From Phascolarctobacterium succinatutens CAG:287 (GTDB lineage Bacteria; Bacillota; Negativicutes; Acidaminococcales; Acidaminococcaceae): a DNA stretch of 34,976 bases. Where the stretch lies: the NCBI RefSeq assembly GCF_000434895.1, contig NZ_FR892816.1, positions 1 to 34,976 on the forward strand. The letters are read 5' to 3'. Shown one piece after another: positions 1-8,000 of the stretch. The number at the start of each line of letters is the position of its first letter. Within the stretch, counting starts at the first letter, position 1. Below the pieces are notes generated by a model that ran no database searches, was not told the DNA's origin, and saw only the letters and a program-made list of their open reading frames with translations. A program made the position numbers and the translations under genes.

Positions 1-59
1 AATTTGCACTTGCAATCTACCAAGTAAATTTTTTCTAACTGCAGAGATAAAATGGCGTG

Positions 60-89
60 TTGAAATGCGAGGCTTTTCTGTTGTATAAT
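60..89 (+). promoter_or_regulatory. Probable sigma-70 promoter of prmA
   Basis: TTGAAA (60-65), an 18-bp spacer and a perfect TATAAT (84-89) lie 33 bases before the prmA start codon. The sequence before it (1-59) shows no gene or motif I can support. Confidence 0.65.
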
Positions 90-122
90 AAAATGAATAT
101 AAATTATAAAGGAGTGCAGAAA

Positions 123-1055
123 ATGCAGTGGATAGAAGTTAATGTTGCGGTAACGCATGAAGCAGTAGAGGCCGTAGCAGATATGCTGACGAGCATCGGT
201 TCTAAGGGAGTTGCGATTGAGGACCCGCAGCTGATTAATGATTTGCGCAACAGCGGTACCTGGGAGCTGTGCGATATTCCGGAGCAGGAGAATACCGAGG
301 TTGTTACAGTCAGCGCTTATTATGCTGATGATGATAAGCTGGAAAAACGCTTGGCGGAGATTGACGAGCAGCTGGCGCTGATTGAGGAGCGCATCGGCAA
401 GTACCGTTTCGGCAATACCCGCTTCCGCAAGGTGAGCGAGCAGGATTGGGCTAACGAATGGAAGCAGTATTTCCATGTTACTCATGTGGGCAAGAGCCTT
501 GTTATTAAGCCGAGCTGGGAGGAGTATGTTCCTAAGGAAGGCGAGCACGTTATTGAAATTGATCCGGGTATGGCCTTCGGTACAGGCACGCATCACACTA
601 CCAATATGATGATGGAGCGCTTGGAGAAGGTTATTACGCCTGATTCTACCGTGTTTGACGTTGGTACCGGCAGTGGCATTCTGGCGATTGCTGCAGCGAT
701 GCTGGGCGCTAAGTCTGTTAAGGCTGTGGATATTGACGCTGTGGCAGTGCGCGTGGCGAAGGAGAATGTGGCGGATAATGGCTTGAGCGAGCAGATTGAG
801 GTGCGCGAGGGCGATTTGCTGCATGGCACTGAGGGCAAGGCTGATGTTATTATCGCTAATATTATTGCCGATATTGTTATTATGCTGCTGCAGGATATTC
901 CGCAGAAGCTGAATGACGACGGTGTGCTGCTGGCGAGCGGTATTATTGAGGAGCGCATGCCGGATGTGGAGGCTGCGGCGCAGGCGCAGGGCCTTTATGT
1001 TGACGCGGTTGACCATCGCGGTGGCTGGGTTGTTATGCAGATGAAGAAGAAGTAA
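123..1055 (+). CDS. prmA: Ribosomal protein L11 methyltransferase PrmA
   Basis: This enzyme trimethylates ribosomal protein L11 in the cytoplasm, using S-adenosylmethionine. The product is 310 residues, the usual length for PrmA. An N-terminal substrate-recognition domain (about 1-130) precedes a Rossmann-fold methyltransferase domain. The family stretch EIDPGMAFGTGTH begins at residue 145, the SAM-binding loop VGTGSG is at 180-185, and IANII is at about 244-248. The ATG at 123 is chosen over an upstream in-frame ATG at 57 because AAAGGAG (108-114) lies 8 bases before it and the PrmA homology starts with MQWIEV. The order prmA-rsmE-mtaB is common in Firmicutes, although here a repeat-filled gap separates prmA from rsmE. 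Confidence 0.95.
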   Translation: MQWIEVNVAVTHEAVEAVADMLTSIGSKGVAIEDPQLINDLRNSGTWELCDIPEQENTEVVTVSAYYADDDKLEKRLAEIDEQLALIEERIGKYRFGNTRFRKVSEQDWANEWKQYFHVTHVGKSLVIKPSWEEYVPKEGEHVIEIDPGMAFGTGTHHTTNMMMERLEKVITPDSTVFDVGTGSGILAIAAAMLGAKSVKAVDIDAVAVRVAKENVADNGLSEQIEVREGDLLHGTEGKADVIIANIIADIVIMLLQDIPQKLNDDGVLLASGIIEERMPDVEAAAQAQGLYVDAVDHRGGWVVMQMKKK

Positions 1056-1083
1056 GAAGTTTTATGTCGTGTGCGATAGAAGA

Positions 1084-1130
1084 GAGCCTCTCCTAGGGGA
1101 GAGGTGCCGAGCTTGTCGAGGCGGATAGGG
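1084..1130. repeat. Dispersed repeat, left-type module
   Basis: The module begins GCCTCTCC-TAG-GGGAGAGG, a near-perfect palindrome, continues with GTGCCGAGCTTGTCGAGGCGG and ends in a G-run. The same module recurs at 1497-1542. Related ends bound the repeats at 9761-9927 and 32537-32697. Its right-hand partner appears to be 1424-1472, separated from it by the palindromic insert at 1146-1403. Confidence 0.75.
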
Positions 1131-1145
1131 GGAAGCGAGGGCGTC

Positions 1146-1403
1146 GCAATTGATATATCGCGTTGCAACGAAAAATTTTCCCGCAAATCGCTTGCTGAGT
1201 TATATATTTGATGCTAAATATGAAGAAGCGATTTGCGGACGGTAATTTCGTGTGGAACCAGGACGAAGTGCCGCAAAACTCGCGCTATGCTAAGAGATTT
1301 TGCTACAGTAGTCAGCTTATCGCTCAAACAGTTGCGACACTTCTATGGTTCCAGACACTCATTCCCTAAATTTTTTATGTTTTCACTGCGATATATTAAT
1401 TGC
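1146..1403. mobile_element. Possible MITE-like palindromic element, about 258 bp
   Basis: The ends are inverted repeats: 1146-1161 matches the reverse complement of 1388-1403 at 15 of 16 positions, and weaker similarity extends inward through an A-rich stretch to about 45 bases. Inside is a perfect 13-bp inverted repeat, CCGCAAATCGCTT (1181-1193) against 1226-1238. No transposase or convincing protein is encoded. A 61-codon open frame inside looks accidental. The element sits between the left and right modules of a dispersed repeat, as if inserted into it. Whether it moves is inference. A structured noncoding RNA is an alternative. This accounts for most of the gene-free stretch between prmA and rsmE. 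Confidence 0.5.
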
Positions 1404-1423
1404 TTGTTAGGGCTTTAAGCAGT

Positions 1424-1472
1424 CCCCTCTCAGTCGCCCTTTGGGCGACAGCTCCCCCCGAGGGGAGCCTCT
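1424..1472. repeat. Dispersed repeat, right-type module
   Basis: CCCCTCTCAGTCGCCC, a short GGGCGACAGCTCC hairpin arm and GAGGGGAGCC make up this module. It is nearly the same as the right halves of the repeats ending at 9927 and 32697. Its terminal GGGGAGCC is complementary to the left ends of those repeats. Confidence 0.75.
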
Positions 1473-1496
1473 CTTGTCCTTTGTGATTCTTTTTTT

Positions 1497-1542
1497 GCCT
1501 CTCCTTGGGGAGAGGTGCCGAGCTTGTCGAGGCGGAGAGGGG
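1497..1542. repeat. Dispersed repeat, left-type module without partner
   Basis: This second copy of the module at 1084-1130 differs from it by only a few bases and ends 28 bases before the rsmE start. No right-type module follows, so it is an incomplete copy. It probably lies in the leader of rsmE. Confidence 0.7.
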
Positions 1543-1570
1543 TATCAATTTTTACAGAAAGGAAACCTAT

Positions 1571-2314
1571 ATGCATCGTTTTTTTGTACCGCAATTATAT
1601 AACGAAACAATGACTATTGAGGGCGTTGATGCGCGTCATATCAGTAAGGTGCTGCGCATGCAGCCGGGTGCGCAGCTGCAGCTTGTGAGTGACGACGGCG
1701 TGAGTGCGCTGGCGGAGATTACTGCGATTGACAGCGAGTGCGTGACTGTGCATTGCCTGGAGAAGCTGGCAGAAAGCCATGAGCCGGCGGTGCGCCTGAT
1801 TTTGGCGCAGGGCCTGGCGAAGGGCGAGAAGATGGAGTTCATCATCCAGAAGGCTGTGGAGATGGGCGCTTACAGCGTGGTACCTGTGGCTATGGAGCAT
1901 TCCGTAGTACGCCTTGACGGTGCTAAGGCTGCCAAAAAGGTGGAGCGCTGGCAGAAGATTGCCGAGTCCGCTGCCAAGCAGAGCAAGCGTGATATTATTC
2001 CCGAGGTGCAGCCTGTGCAGACGATGGCACAGATGCTGGCGGCGAATGACTGCGCTACGAAGATTATCGCTTACGAGTGCGAGGATAAAAAGAGCCTGAA
2101 GGCGGCGCTGAAGGAGGCACAGGCGAATGGCGCACTGACAGATCTGCTGCTGATTATCGGTCCTGAGGGCGGCATCAGCGAAGCGGAGCTGGATTCGGCA
2201 CGCGCAGTAGGCGCTGTGCCTGTGTCGCTGGGCAGACGTATTCTGCGTGCGGAAACGGCAGGACTTGTTGCTATTTCAGCGATTTTTTATGAAACCGGAG
2301 ATTTAGGAGATTAA
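1571..2314 (+). CDS. rsmE: 16S rRNA (uracil-1498-N3)-methyltransferase RsmE
   Basis: RsmE methylates U1498 of 16S rRNA in the assembled 30S subunit. The protein is 247 residues, the normal size. An N-terminal PUA-like RNA-binding domain (about 1-70) precedes a SPOUT methyltransferase domain whose knot is visible as IIGPEGGISEAE (GPEGG at 197-201) and LGRRILRAETA (220-230). The start is placed at ATG 1571 (MHRFFVP), with the purine stretch AGAAAGGAAA just upstream. A longer frame from 1505 would begin inside a dispersed repeat and is not credible. The stop lies 6 bases before mtaB, so the two are probably co-transcribed and translationally coupled. Confidence 0.93.
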   Translation: MHRFFVPQLYNETMTIEGVDARHISKVLRMQPGAQLQLVSDDGVSALAEITAIDSECVTVHCLEKLAESHEPAVRLILAQGLAKGEKMEFIIQKAVEMGAYSVVPVAMEHSVVRLDGAKAAKKVERWQKIAESAAKQSKRDIIPEVQPVQTMAQMLAANDCATKIIAYECEDKKSLKAALKEAQANGALTDLLLIIGPEGGISEAELDSARAVGAVPVSLGRRILRAETAGLVAISAIFYETGDLGD

Positions 2315-2320
2315 ACATAG

Positions 2321-3634
2321 ATGAGAAAAATTGCATTTTATACGCTGGGCTGTAAGGTCAACCAGGCTGATACTGCCAGCATGGAGGGGATTTTCCGTGC
2401 GTCAGGCTATGAGGTTGTGCCTTTCGGTGAACCGGCAGACGTTTATTTAGTTAATACCTGCGTTGTTACCAATACCGGTCAGCGCAAATCGCGTCAGATT
2501 ATCAACCGCGCTGTGCGTCACAATCCGCTGTCCTTGGTGGTTGTTACCGGCTGCTATCCGCAGACTGCGCCGGAGGAGGTGCGTGCTATCGAAGGTGTTG
2601 ATGTAATCATCGGCAATCAGGAGCGCGGCCGCATTGTGGAGCTGGTTGAGGAGGCGCTGGAGCACAAGCGCACGGAGATTCTGGATAATGTGCAGCAGAT
2701 GACTGTGGACACTAAGTTCGAAGAGCTGGGCGTTGGCACGGAAACCGATAAAACCCGCGCCTTCCTCAAAATTCAGGAGGGCTGCAACCAATACTGCACC
2801 TACTGCATTATTCCCTTTGCCCGCGGTCCGCTGCGCAGCCGCAGCCTGGAAAGCATCCGCGAGGAGGTTGGCAAGCTGGTTGCCGCAGGCTACAAGGAGG
2901 TTGTGCTCATCGGCATTCACCTTGGCTGCTATGGCAAGGAGCTGGCGAAGGAAGGCAAGCACGTTACTTTGTATGATGCGGTAAAGGCAGTGCTGAGCGT
3001 TGAGGGCGTGCAGCGTGTGCGCCTCGGTTCGCTGGAATCCGTGGAGGTGGAGCCGCGCTTGCTGCAGCTGATGGCAGAGGAACCGCGCCTGCAGCGTCAC
3101 CTGCATCTGCCGCTGCAAAGCGGCTGCGACAAGATTTTGCGCGCTATGCATCGTCCTTATGACACAAAGCGCTTTACGGAGCTGGTGAACGAAATCCGTG
3201 CGCAGGTGCCTGATGTGGCAATTACTACGGACGTTATCGTGGGCTTCCCCGGCGAAACCGAGGAGGACTTTGCGACTACTTTGGAATTTGCCAAGAAATG
3301 CGGCTTTGCCAAAATGCATATCTTCCCTTATTCTAAGCGCAAGGGCACGCCTGCTGCCGAAATGAAGGAGCAGGTGGACGAGGCAGTGAAGAGCGAGCGT
3401 GCGGCGCGTTTGGCGAAGGTGGACGAGGAGCTGCATCAGCAAATGCTGCAGAGCACTGTCGGCAAGGTGGAAGAGGTACTGTTCGAGCAGCCGGTGGACG
3501 ATGAGCATATGGAGGGCCTGTGCGGACCTTATCTGCGTGTTGTCGTTCCGGGAACTGCGGAGCTGGCGAATACCATTGCCAAGGTAAAAATTACTGGCAT
3601 CAAAGAGGATTTTTTGCTGGGCGAATTGAATTAA
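2321..3634 (+). CDS. mtaB: tRNA t6A37 methylthiotransferase MtaB
   Basis: MtaB converts t6A37 of ANN-decoding tRNAs to ms2t6A37 using two 4Fe-4S clusters and SAM. The product is 437 residues. The N-terminal UPF0004 domain has the three auxiliary-cluster cysteines (C11 in TLGCKVNQAD, C47 in NTCVVTN, C78 in VTGCYPQ). The radical SAM motif CNQYCTYC has C155, C159 and C162, and a TRAM-like RNA-binding region follows from about residue 375. The KVNQAD signature and the overall length favour MtaB over MiaB or RimO. The ribosome-binding site overlaps the last codons of rsmE. A long open frame on the opposite strand of this gene is a shadow. Confidence 0.93.
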   Translation: MRKIAFYTLGCKVNQADTASMEGIFRASGYEVVPFGEPADVYLVNTCVVTNTGQRKSRQIINRAVRHNPLSLVVVTGCYPQTAPEEVRAIEGVDVIIGNQERGRIVELVEEALEHKRTEILDNVQQMTVDTKFEELGVGTETDKTRAFLKIQEGCNQYCTYCIIPFARGPLRSRSLESIREEVGKLVAAGYKEVVLIGIHLGCYGKELAKEGKHVTLYDAVKAVLSVEGVQRVRLGSLESVEVEPRLLQLMAEEPRLQRHLHLPLQSGCDKILRAMHRPYDTKRFTELVNEIRAQVPDVAITTDVIVGFPGETEEDFATTLEFAKKCGFAKMHIFPYSKRKGTPAAEMKEQVDEAVKSERAARLAKVDEELHQQMLQSTVGKVEEVLFEQPVDDEHMEGLCGPYLRVVVPGTAELANTIAKVKITGIKEDFLLGELN

Positions 3635-3720
3635 TTTGTGAAAAAATTATTTCTTTAGCAGGATAAAAGAAATAAATACAGAATATAACTAGATACGATA
3701 AATGAGAGGAGGGACATGAA

Positions 3721-4059
3721 ATGGCTGAGGATTGTATTTTTTGCAAAATCATTAAGGGCGATATCCCTTCTACCAAAGTGTACGAAGATGATAAAATGAT
3801 TGCTATCAATGACGTTGCTCCGGCTGCTCCGGTTCATGTGCTGCTGATGCCTAAGGACCACACAGCTAACATCACTACTGCGGACCCCGAGCTGGTTGCA
3901 TACATGCTGGGCAAGGTTAAAATGATCGCTGAAAAGACCGGAATTGCCGAAAAAGGCTTCCGCGTTGTTATCAACACCGGCGATGAAGGCGGTCAGACAG
4001 TAAAACATTTACACATTCACGTAATTGGCGGCAAAGCTTTGGGTTGGCCCCCGTGCTAA
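3721..4059 (+). CDS. HIT family nucleoside phosphoramidase (HinT-like)
   Basis: Histidine-triad proteins of this branch hydrolyse purine nucleotide conjugates such as AMP-lysine. The physiological substrate in bacteria is uncertain. The 112-residue product starts with the typical EDCIFCKIIKGDIPS and ends with the catalytic triad HLHIHVIGG (H96, H98, H100) followed by LGWPPC, matching the end of the family. C5 and C8 suggest the zinc-binding form. GAGGAGGG lies 8 bases before ATG 3721. The gene sits between mtaB and rpsU, a common Firmicute order. A strong rpsU promoter starts 4 bases after its stop, so it probably belongs to the upstream transcript. Confidence 0.92.
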   Translation: MAEDCIFCKIIKGDIPSTKVYEDDKMIAINDVAPAAPVHVLLMPKDHTANITTADPELVAYMLGKVKMIAEKTGIAEKGFRVVINTGDEGGQTVKHLHIHVIGGKALGWPPC

Positions 4060-4062
4060 ACC

Positions 4063-4091
4063 TTGACAATGCTTGTCTTTTCTTGTATAAT
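4063..4091 (+). promoter_or_regulatory. Consensus sigma-70 promoter of rpsU
   Basis: A perfect TTGACA (4063-4068), a 17-bp spacer and a perfect TATAAT (4086-4091) are present, expected for a highly expressed ribosomal protein gene. The predicted start point is near 4098. Confidence 0.88.
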
Positions 4092-4103
4092 TAATCAGTA
4101 AGT

Positions 4104-4129
4104 GTTTTTAGCTGGCAACAGCTGAAAAC
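4104..4129 (+). promoter_or_regulatory. Hairpin at the 5' end of the rpsU mRNA
   Basis: Bases 4104-4114 pair with 4119-4129 over 11 bp (one G-U) and close a GCAA tetraloop of the stable GNRA type. The hairpin begins about 6 bases after the predicted transcription start. It has no T-run, so it is not a terminator. It may protect the mRNA 5' end or be bound by S21 or another protein; this is inference. Confidence 0.55.
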
Positions 4130-4177
4130 TTAATTTGCATATACACTTCCCTAAGTGTGTGGAGGGAGGGAGAACAG

Positions 4178-4354
4178 ATGGCAGAAATTAAAGTTGGCAA
4201 GAATGAAACTTTAGACAGCGCACTGCGCAGATTTAAAAGAGCAACCCAAAAGGCAGGCATTCTTTCTGAGGTAAGAAAACGCGAGCACTATGAAAAGCCG
4301 AGCGTTGCACGTAAGAAAAAATCCGAAGCAGCCAGAAAACGTAAAACCAGATAA
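4178..4354 (+). CDS. rpsU: 30S ribosomal protein S21
   Basis: S21 is a small basic protein of the 30S platform near the 3' end of 16S rRNA, involved in initiation. The 58-residue product has the family opening AEIKVGKNETLDSALRRFKR and a lysine/arginine-rich tail (KKKSEAARKRKTR). The start is ATG 4178, preceded by GGAGGGAGGG (4161-4170). A GTG seven codons upstream lies inside that purine run and is rejected. It has its own consensus promoter and a structured leader, and yqeY follows 15 bases after its stop, so the two form a short operon. Confidence 0.95.
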   Translation: MAEIKVGKNETLDSALRRFKRATQKAGILSEVRKREHYEKPSVARKKKSEAARKRKTR

Positions 4355-4369
4355 TTGGAGGCGGGCTGT

Positions 4370-4819
4370 ATGTCTATAAAAGACCAATTGACTGCTGATA
4401 TGAAGCAGGCCATGAAGGACAGAGAAGCAGGCAAGTTGCGTTTATCTGTTATCCGCATGGTGCGTGCTAATATTAAAAATGTTGAAATCAATGACAAAAA
4501 GGAACTTACAGATGATGAGGTTCTGGCTGTCTTGATGAAAGAGGTCAAAATGCGTCAGGATTCTGTTGAGGAATTCCAAAAAGCAGGTCGTGACGAATTG
4601 GTTGCCCAAGCTAAGGAAGAAATTGCTATACTGAGAAAATATCTTCCGGAAGCTCTCAGCGATGACGAGCTGAAGGCTATCGTGGCAGAAGTTATTGCTG
4701 CTGTTGGTGCTACAAGTCCTAAAGATATGGGCAAGGTAATGCCGGCAGTTATGGCAAAAACCAAAGGCCGTGCAGATGGCAAACGTATTAACGTTATGGT
4801 TCGTGAATTGCTCAAATAA
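4370..4819 (+). CDS. GatB/YqeY domain protein
   Basis: The protein has 149 residues. It resembles the YqeY family, which is homologous to the tail domain of the GatB subunit of tRNA amidotransferase and is thought to interact with tRNA; its exact role is not established. Visible family features are SIKDQLTADMKQAMK at the N terminus, LRLSVIRMVRANIKN, a YLPEALSDDEL turn and TSPKDMGKVMPAVMAKTKGRADG near the C terminus. ATG 4370 is used because GGAGG (4357-4361) lies 8 bases upstream. The location directly after rpsU is a classic Firmicute arrangement. A terminator follows within 7 bases. Confidence 0.92.
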   Translation: MSIKDQLTADMKQAMKDREAGKLRLSVIRMVRANIKNVEINDKKELTDDEVLAVLMKEVKMRQDSVEEFQKAGRDELVAQAKEEIAILRKYLPEALSDDELKAIVAEVIAAVGATSPKDMGKVMPAVMAKTKGRADGKRINVMVRELLK

Positions 4820-4825
4820 CAACTG

Positions 4826-4863
4826 ATAACCGTGCTAAGAGAAATCTTGGCGCGGTTATTTTA
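4826..4863 (+). terminator. Terminator of rpsU-yqeY
   Basis: Bases 4826-4839 pair with 4846-4859 over 14 bp (two G-U pairs) around a 6-base loop, followed by a short interrupted T-run. A second, stronger terminator follows at 4890. Confidence 0.7.
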
Positions 4864-4889
4864 CTTTACAGCGGTTTGCTGAGCTAATG

Positions 4890-4931
4890 GCTGCTTGCTT
4901 TCCTTATGCAGGAGGGCAGGCAGCTTTTTTT
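4890..4931 (+). terminator. Second terminator, insulating the restriction operon
   Basis: Bases 4890-4904 pair with 4910-4924 over 15 bp, with several G-U pairs, around the loop TATGC. Seven T follow (4925-4931). With the hairpin at 4826 it separates the ribosomal operon from hsdR. Confidence 0.8.
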
Positions 4932-4978
4932 ATTACAGCGATATTGCCTTTTGCGAAAACATATTCAGCAGGTAAATT

Positions 4979-5007
4979 TTGTTTCAAAGCGAATATAAAT
5001 ATATTAT
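4979..5007 (+). promoter_or_regulatory. Possible promoter of hsdR
   Basis: TTGTTT (4979-4984), a 17-bp spacer and TATTAT (5002-5007) lie 33 bases before the hsdR start, in an AT-rich stretch downstream of two terminators. Confidence 0.5.
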
Positions 5008-5039
5008 TATCATTTTACAGCTCAAAGGAGGCCGTTTTT

Positions 5040-8000
5040 ATGGCATCTGGCTTCAGCTTTTTACGCACACAATTTCCCGGTCTGGAAAAAACAGGCGAGT
5101 TCGCGGAGCGCTATCTGTACAGCGATTCCAACTCCTGCCTTTTTAAGCTGGGCCTGCTGTGCGAAGATATCGTTAATAAAATGTTTGACTTTGACAATAT
5201 AGCAATGCCTTATCAGATGAAGGATACGCTGGTAAACAAAATCCGCCTGCTGGAAAACGAAGAGTATATCACCGAGGATTTGGCACGCATTATGCACCGC
5301 CTGCGCTTGGGCGGCAACGAAGCGCGCCATGAGGGTACGGATTCGCTGCAGAAGGCCAAGCTGCTGCTGTCGCAGGCGTACAGTCTTTGCGAATGGTTTA
5401 TGCAGGTGTATGGCGATTACAGCTATCAGCATCAGGAATATCATTTGCCTGCGGAGCAGGCAGAGGCAGCCTTTGTTGAAACGGCCAAGGATAAGGCCGA
5501 GGAAGCGCGCCTGCGCAAGCAGGATAACGAGAAGGCGCAGCAGGCTGTGCCTGTTCCGCACAAGGAACGCAGTCAGGCGAATCTGCAGGCTGCCAACAGA
5601 CGACCGAAGACGGAAGCGGAAACACGCTGCCTGATTGACGAGCAGCTGCGTCAGGTTGGCTGGGAGGCCGACACTACTGTTTTGCGTTACAGCAAGGGCT
5701 GCCGTCCTGTGAAGGGACGCAATCTGGCGATTGCCGAATGGCCTACGGACAAGGTTCCGGGCAATGAGGAGAAGGGCTACGCGGATTATGCGCTCTTTAT
5801 CGGTACGGAGCTTGTGGGCTTTATCGAAGCGAAAAAGTGGGACACGGATATTTCCAGCGTCATCAGCTACCAATGCAAGGATTACGCGCGCGCTGTGAGA
5901 AAATGCGACGCGGAATATTTGCTCGGTCAGTGGCAGGATTTCAAGGTGCCCTTTGTTTTTGCTGCCAACGGCAGGCCGTATGTGCAGCAGCTGCAGGTAA
6001 AATCCGGTATCTGGTTTGCGGATTTGCGTCAAAGCGGCAATATGCCGCGTGCTATGGCAGGCTGGCCTTCTCCCTTAGGTTTAAAAGAAATGCTGCAGGA
6101 AAATACTGCGGAGGGCAACGCTGCCTTAGATGCTTTGCCGTATGATTTTCTGCAGGATGAAAACGGCCTGCATCTGCGCGATTATCAGCTGAAGGCTGTG
6201 CAGGCGGTGGATAATGCAGTGCGCTGCGGCAAGCGGACGGCGCTGCTGGCGATGGCCACAGGCACCGGCAAAACACGCACGGTTTTGGGCATGATTTACC
6301 GCTTTTTGAAGGCGAAGCGCTTTAAGCGTATTTTATTCCTTGTTGACCGCAATGCTTTGGGCGTGCAGGCGCAGGATGTTTTTAAAGAGGTGAAGCTGGA
6401 AAGCCTGCAGACGCTGGACCAGATTTACAATATCAAGGAGCTTACCGATAAGCTGATTGATGCGGAAACCGCCGTGCACGTTGCTACCGTACAGGGCATG
6501 ATGAAGCGCATTATGTACGCCGAAAGTGAGGAGCGTATTCCCGCAGTCAGCGATTATGATTTGATTATTATCGACGAGGCGCACCGCGGTTATATTCTGG
6601 ATAAGGAAATGGCAGAGGCGGAGCAGCTTTATCGCGACCAGCGCGATTACCAGAGCAAGTATCGCTATGTGCTGGATTATTTTAACGCGGTAAAAATTGC
6701 GCTCACCGCAACGCCTGCCCTGCAGACGACGGAAATTTTCGGCGAGCCTGTTTATACCTACACCTATCGCGAGGCTGTGCTGGATGGTTATCTGATTGAC
6801 CATGACGCACCGCATCAGCTGACAACGAAGCTCAGCGAGCAGGGAATTCAGCTCAAAAAGGGCGATACTGTTAAATATATTAACAAGCAAACAGGCGAGC
6901 TTGATACGGCTTATTTGGACGATGATGTCGATTTTGACGTCGACCAGTTCAACCGCAAGGTTATCGTGCCGGAATTCAACAGGGCCGTGCTGGCGGAGAT
7001 TGCCAAAAATCTTTATCCCGATGCGCCGGAAACATACGGCAAAACGCTGATTTACGCTGCTACCGATACGCATGCCGATATGATTGTGAGCATACTGCAG
7101 GAGCTTTATGCCAAGGATAATCTGGACAGCGACGCGATTATGAAGATTACCGGCAGCGTGGCCAACGGTGACCAGAAAAAGATTCAGGAGAAAATCAAGC
7201 GCTTCAAGAACGAACGCTTCCCCAGCATTGTCGTAACGGTGGATTTGCTGACTACCGGCATCGACGTGCCGGAGATTACGACGCTGGTGTTTATGCGCTG
7301 CGTGAAATCGCGTATCCTGTTCGAGCAGATGCTGGGACGTGCGACGCGCCGCTGCGATAAAATCGGCAAGGATCATTTTGAGATTTATGACCCGGTGGGC
7401 GTATATAACAGCCTGCAGCCGGTGGTGACGATGCCTGCCGTTGCCAATCCGCAGATTTCCGTGCAGGATTTGCTGAAGCAGCTTGATGAAGCGGAGGCAG
7501 CGGAGGCGATTACCGATATTGCCAAGCAGGTGGCCTTAAAGCTGCGCCGCAAGGTGAACAAGCTGGACGAGCAGACGAAGAAGGAGTTTGTGCTGGCGAC
7601 GGGCAAGGATGTGGCAGCCTTTGCCGGCGAGCTGCAGCAGGCGGATGCCGCCAAGGCTAAGGAGCTTTTGCTGCAGCATAAAGAGGCGCTGGAGCAGCTG
7701 GAAAAATACCGGGCCGGCGGCAATATGGGCGGGATGATTTACGACGGCAAGGATGAGCTTACAGGCCATACGCGCGGCTACGGTGCGCACAAGACCAAGC
7801 CCGGAGATTATCTGAACGATTTTGCGGCGTATTTAAAGAGCCACGCCAACGAAATTGCTGCCCTGCATATCATTTGCACTCGTCCGAAGGATTTGACGAA
7901 GGCGCAGCTGAAGGAGCTGCTGCTGACGCTCGATGCCAACGGCTTTACGGCGCTGCAGCTGAACGATGCCTATTCGGAATACACGAACAGCACGATGGTG

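Noticed and set aside
57..122. N-terminal extension of PrmA from an upstream ATG
   Set aside because: It would overlap the predicted promoter, and the strong ribosome-binding site fits ATG 123.
1233..1418. 61-codon frame inside the palindromic element before rsmE
   Set aside because: No ribosome-binding site, spans an inverted repeat end, and shows no protein-like features.
2447..3508. A 353-codon minus-strand open frame opposite mtaB
   Set aside because: Shadow of mtaB codon usage; leucine/histidine/glutamine-rich with no recognisable domain.
4887..5039. N-terminal extension of HsdR
   Set aside because: The extension translates a terminator hairpin and the promoter region; AAAGGAGG clearly marks ATG 5040.
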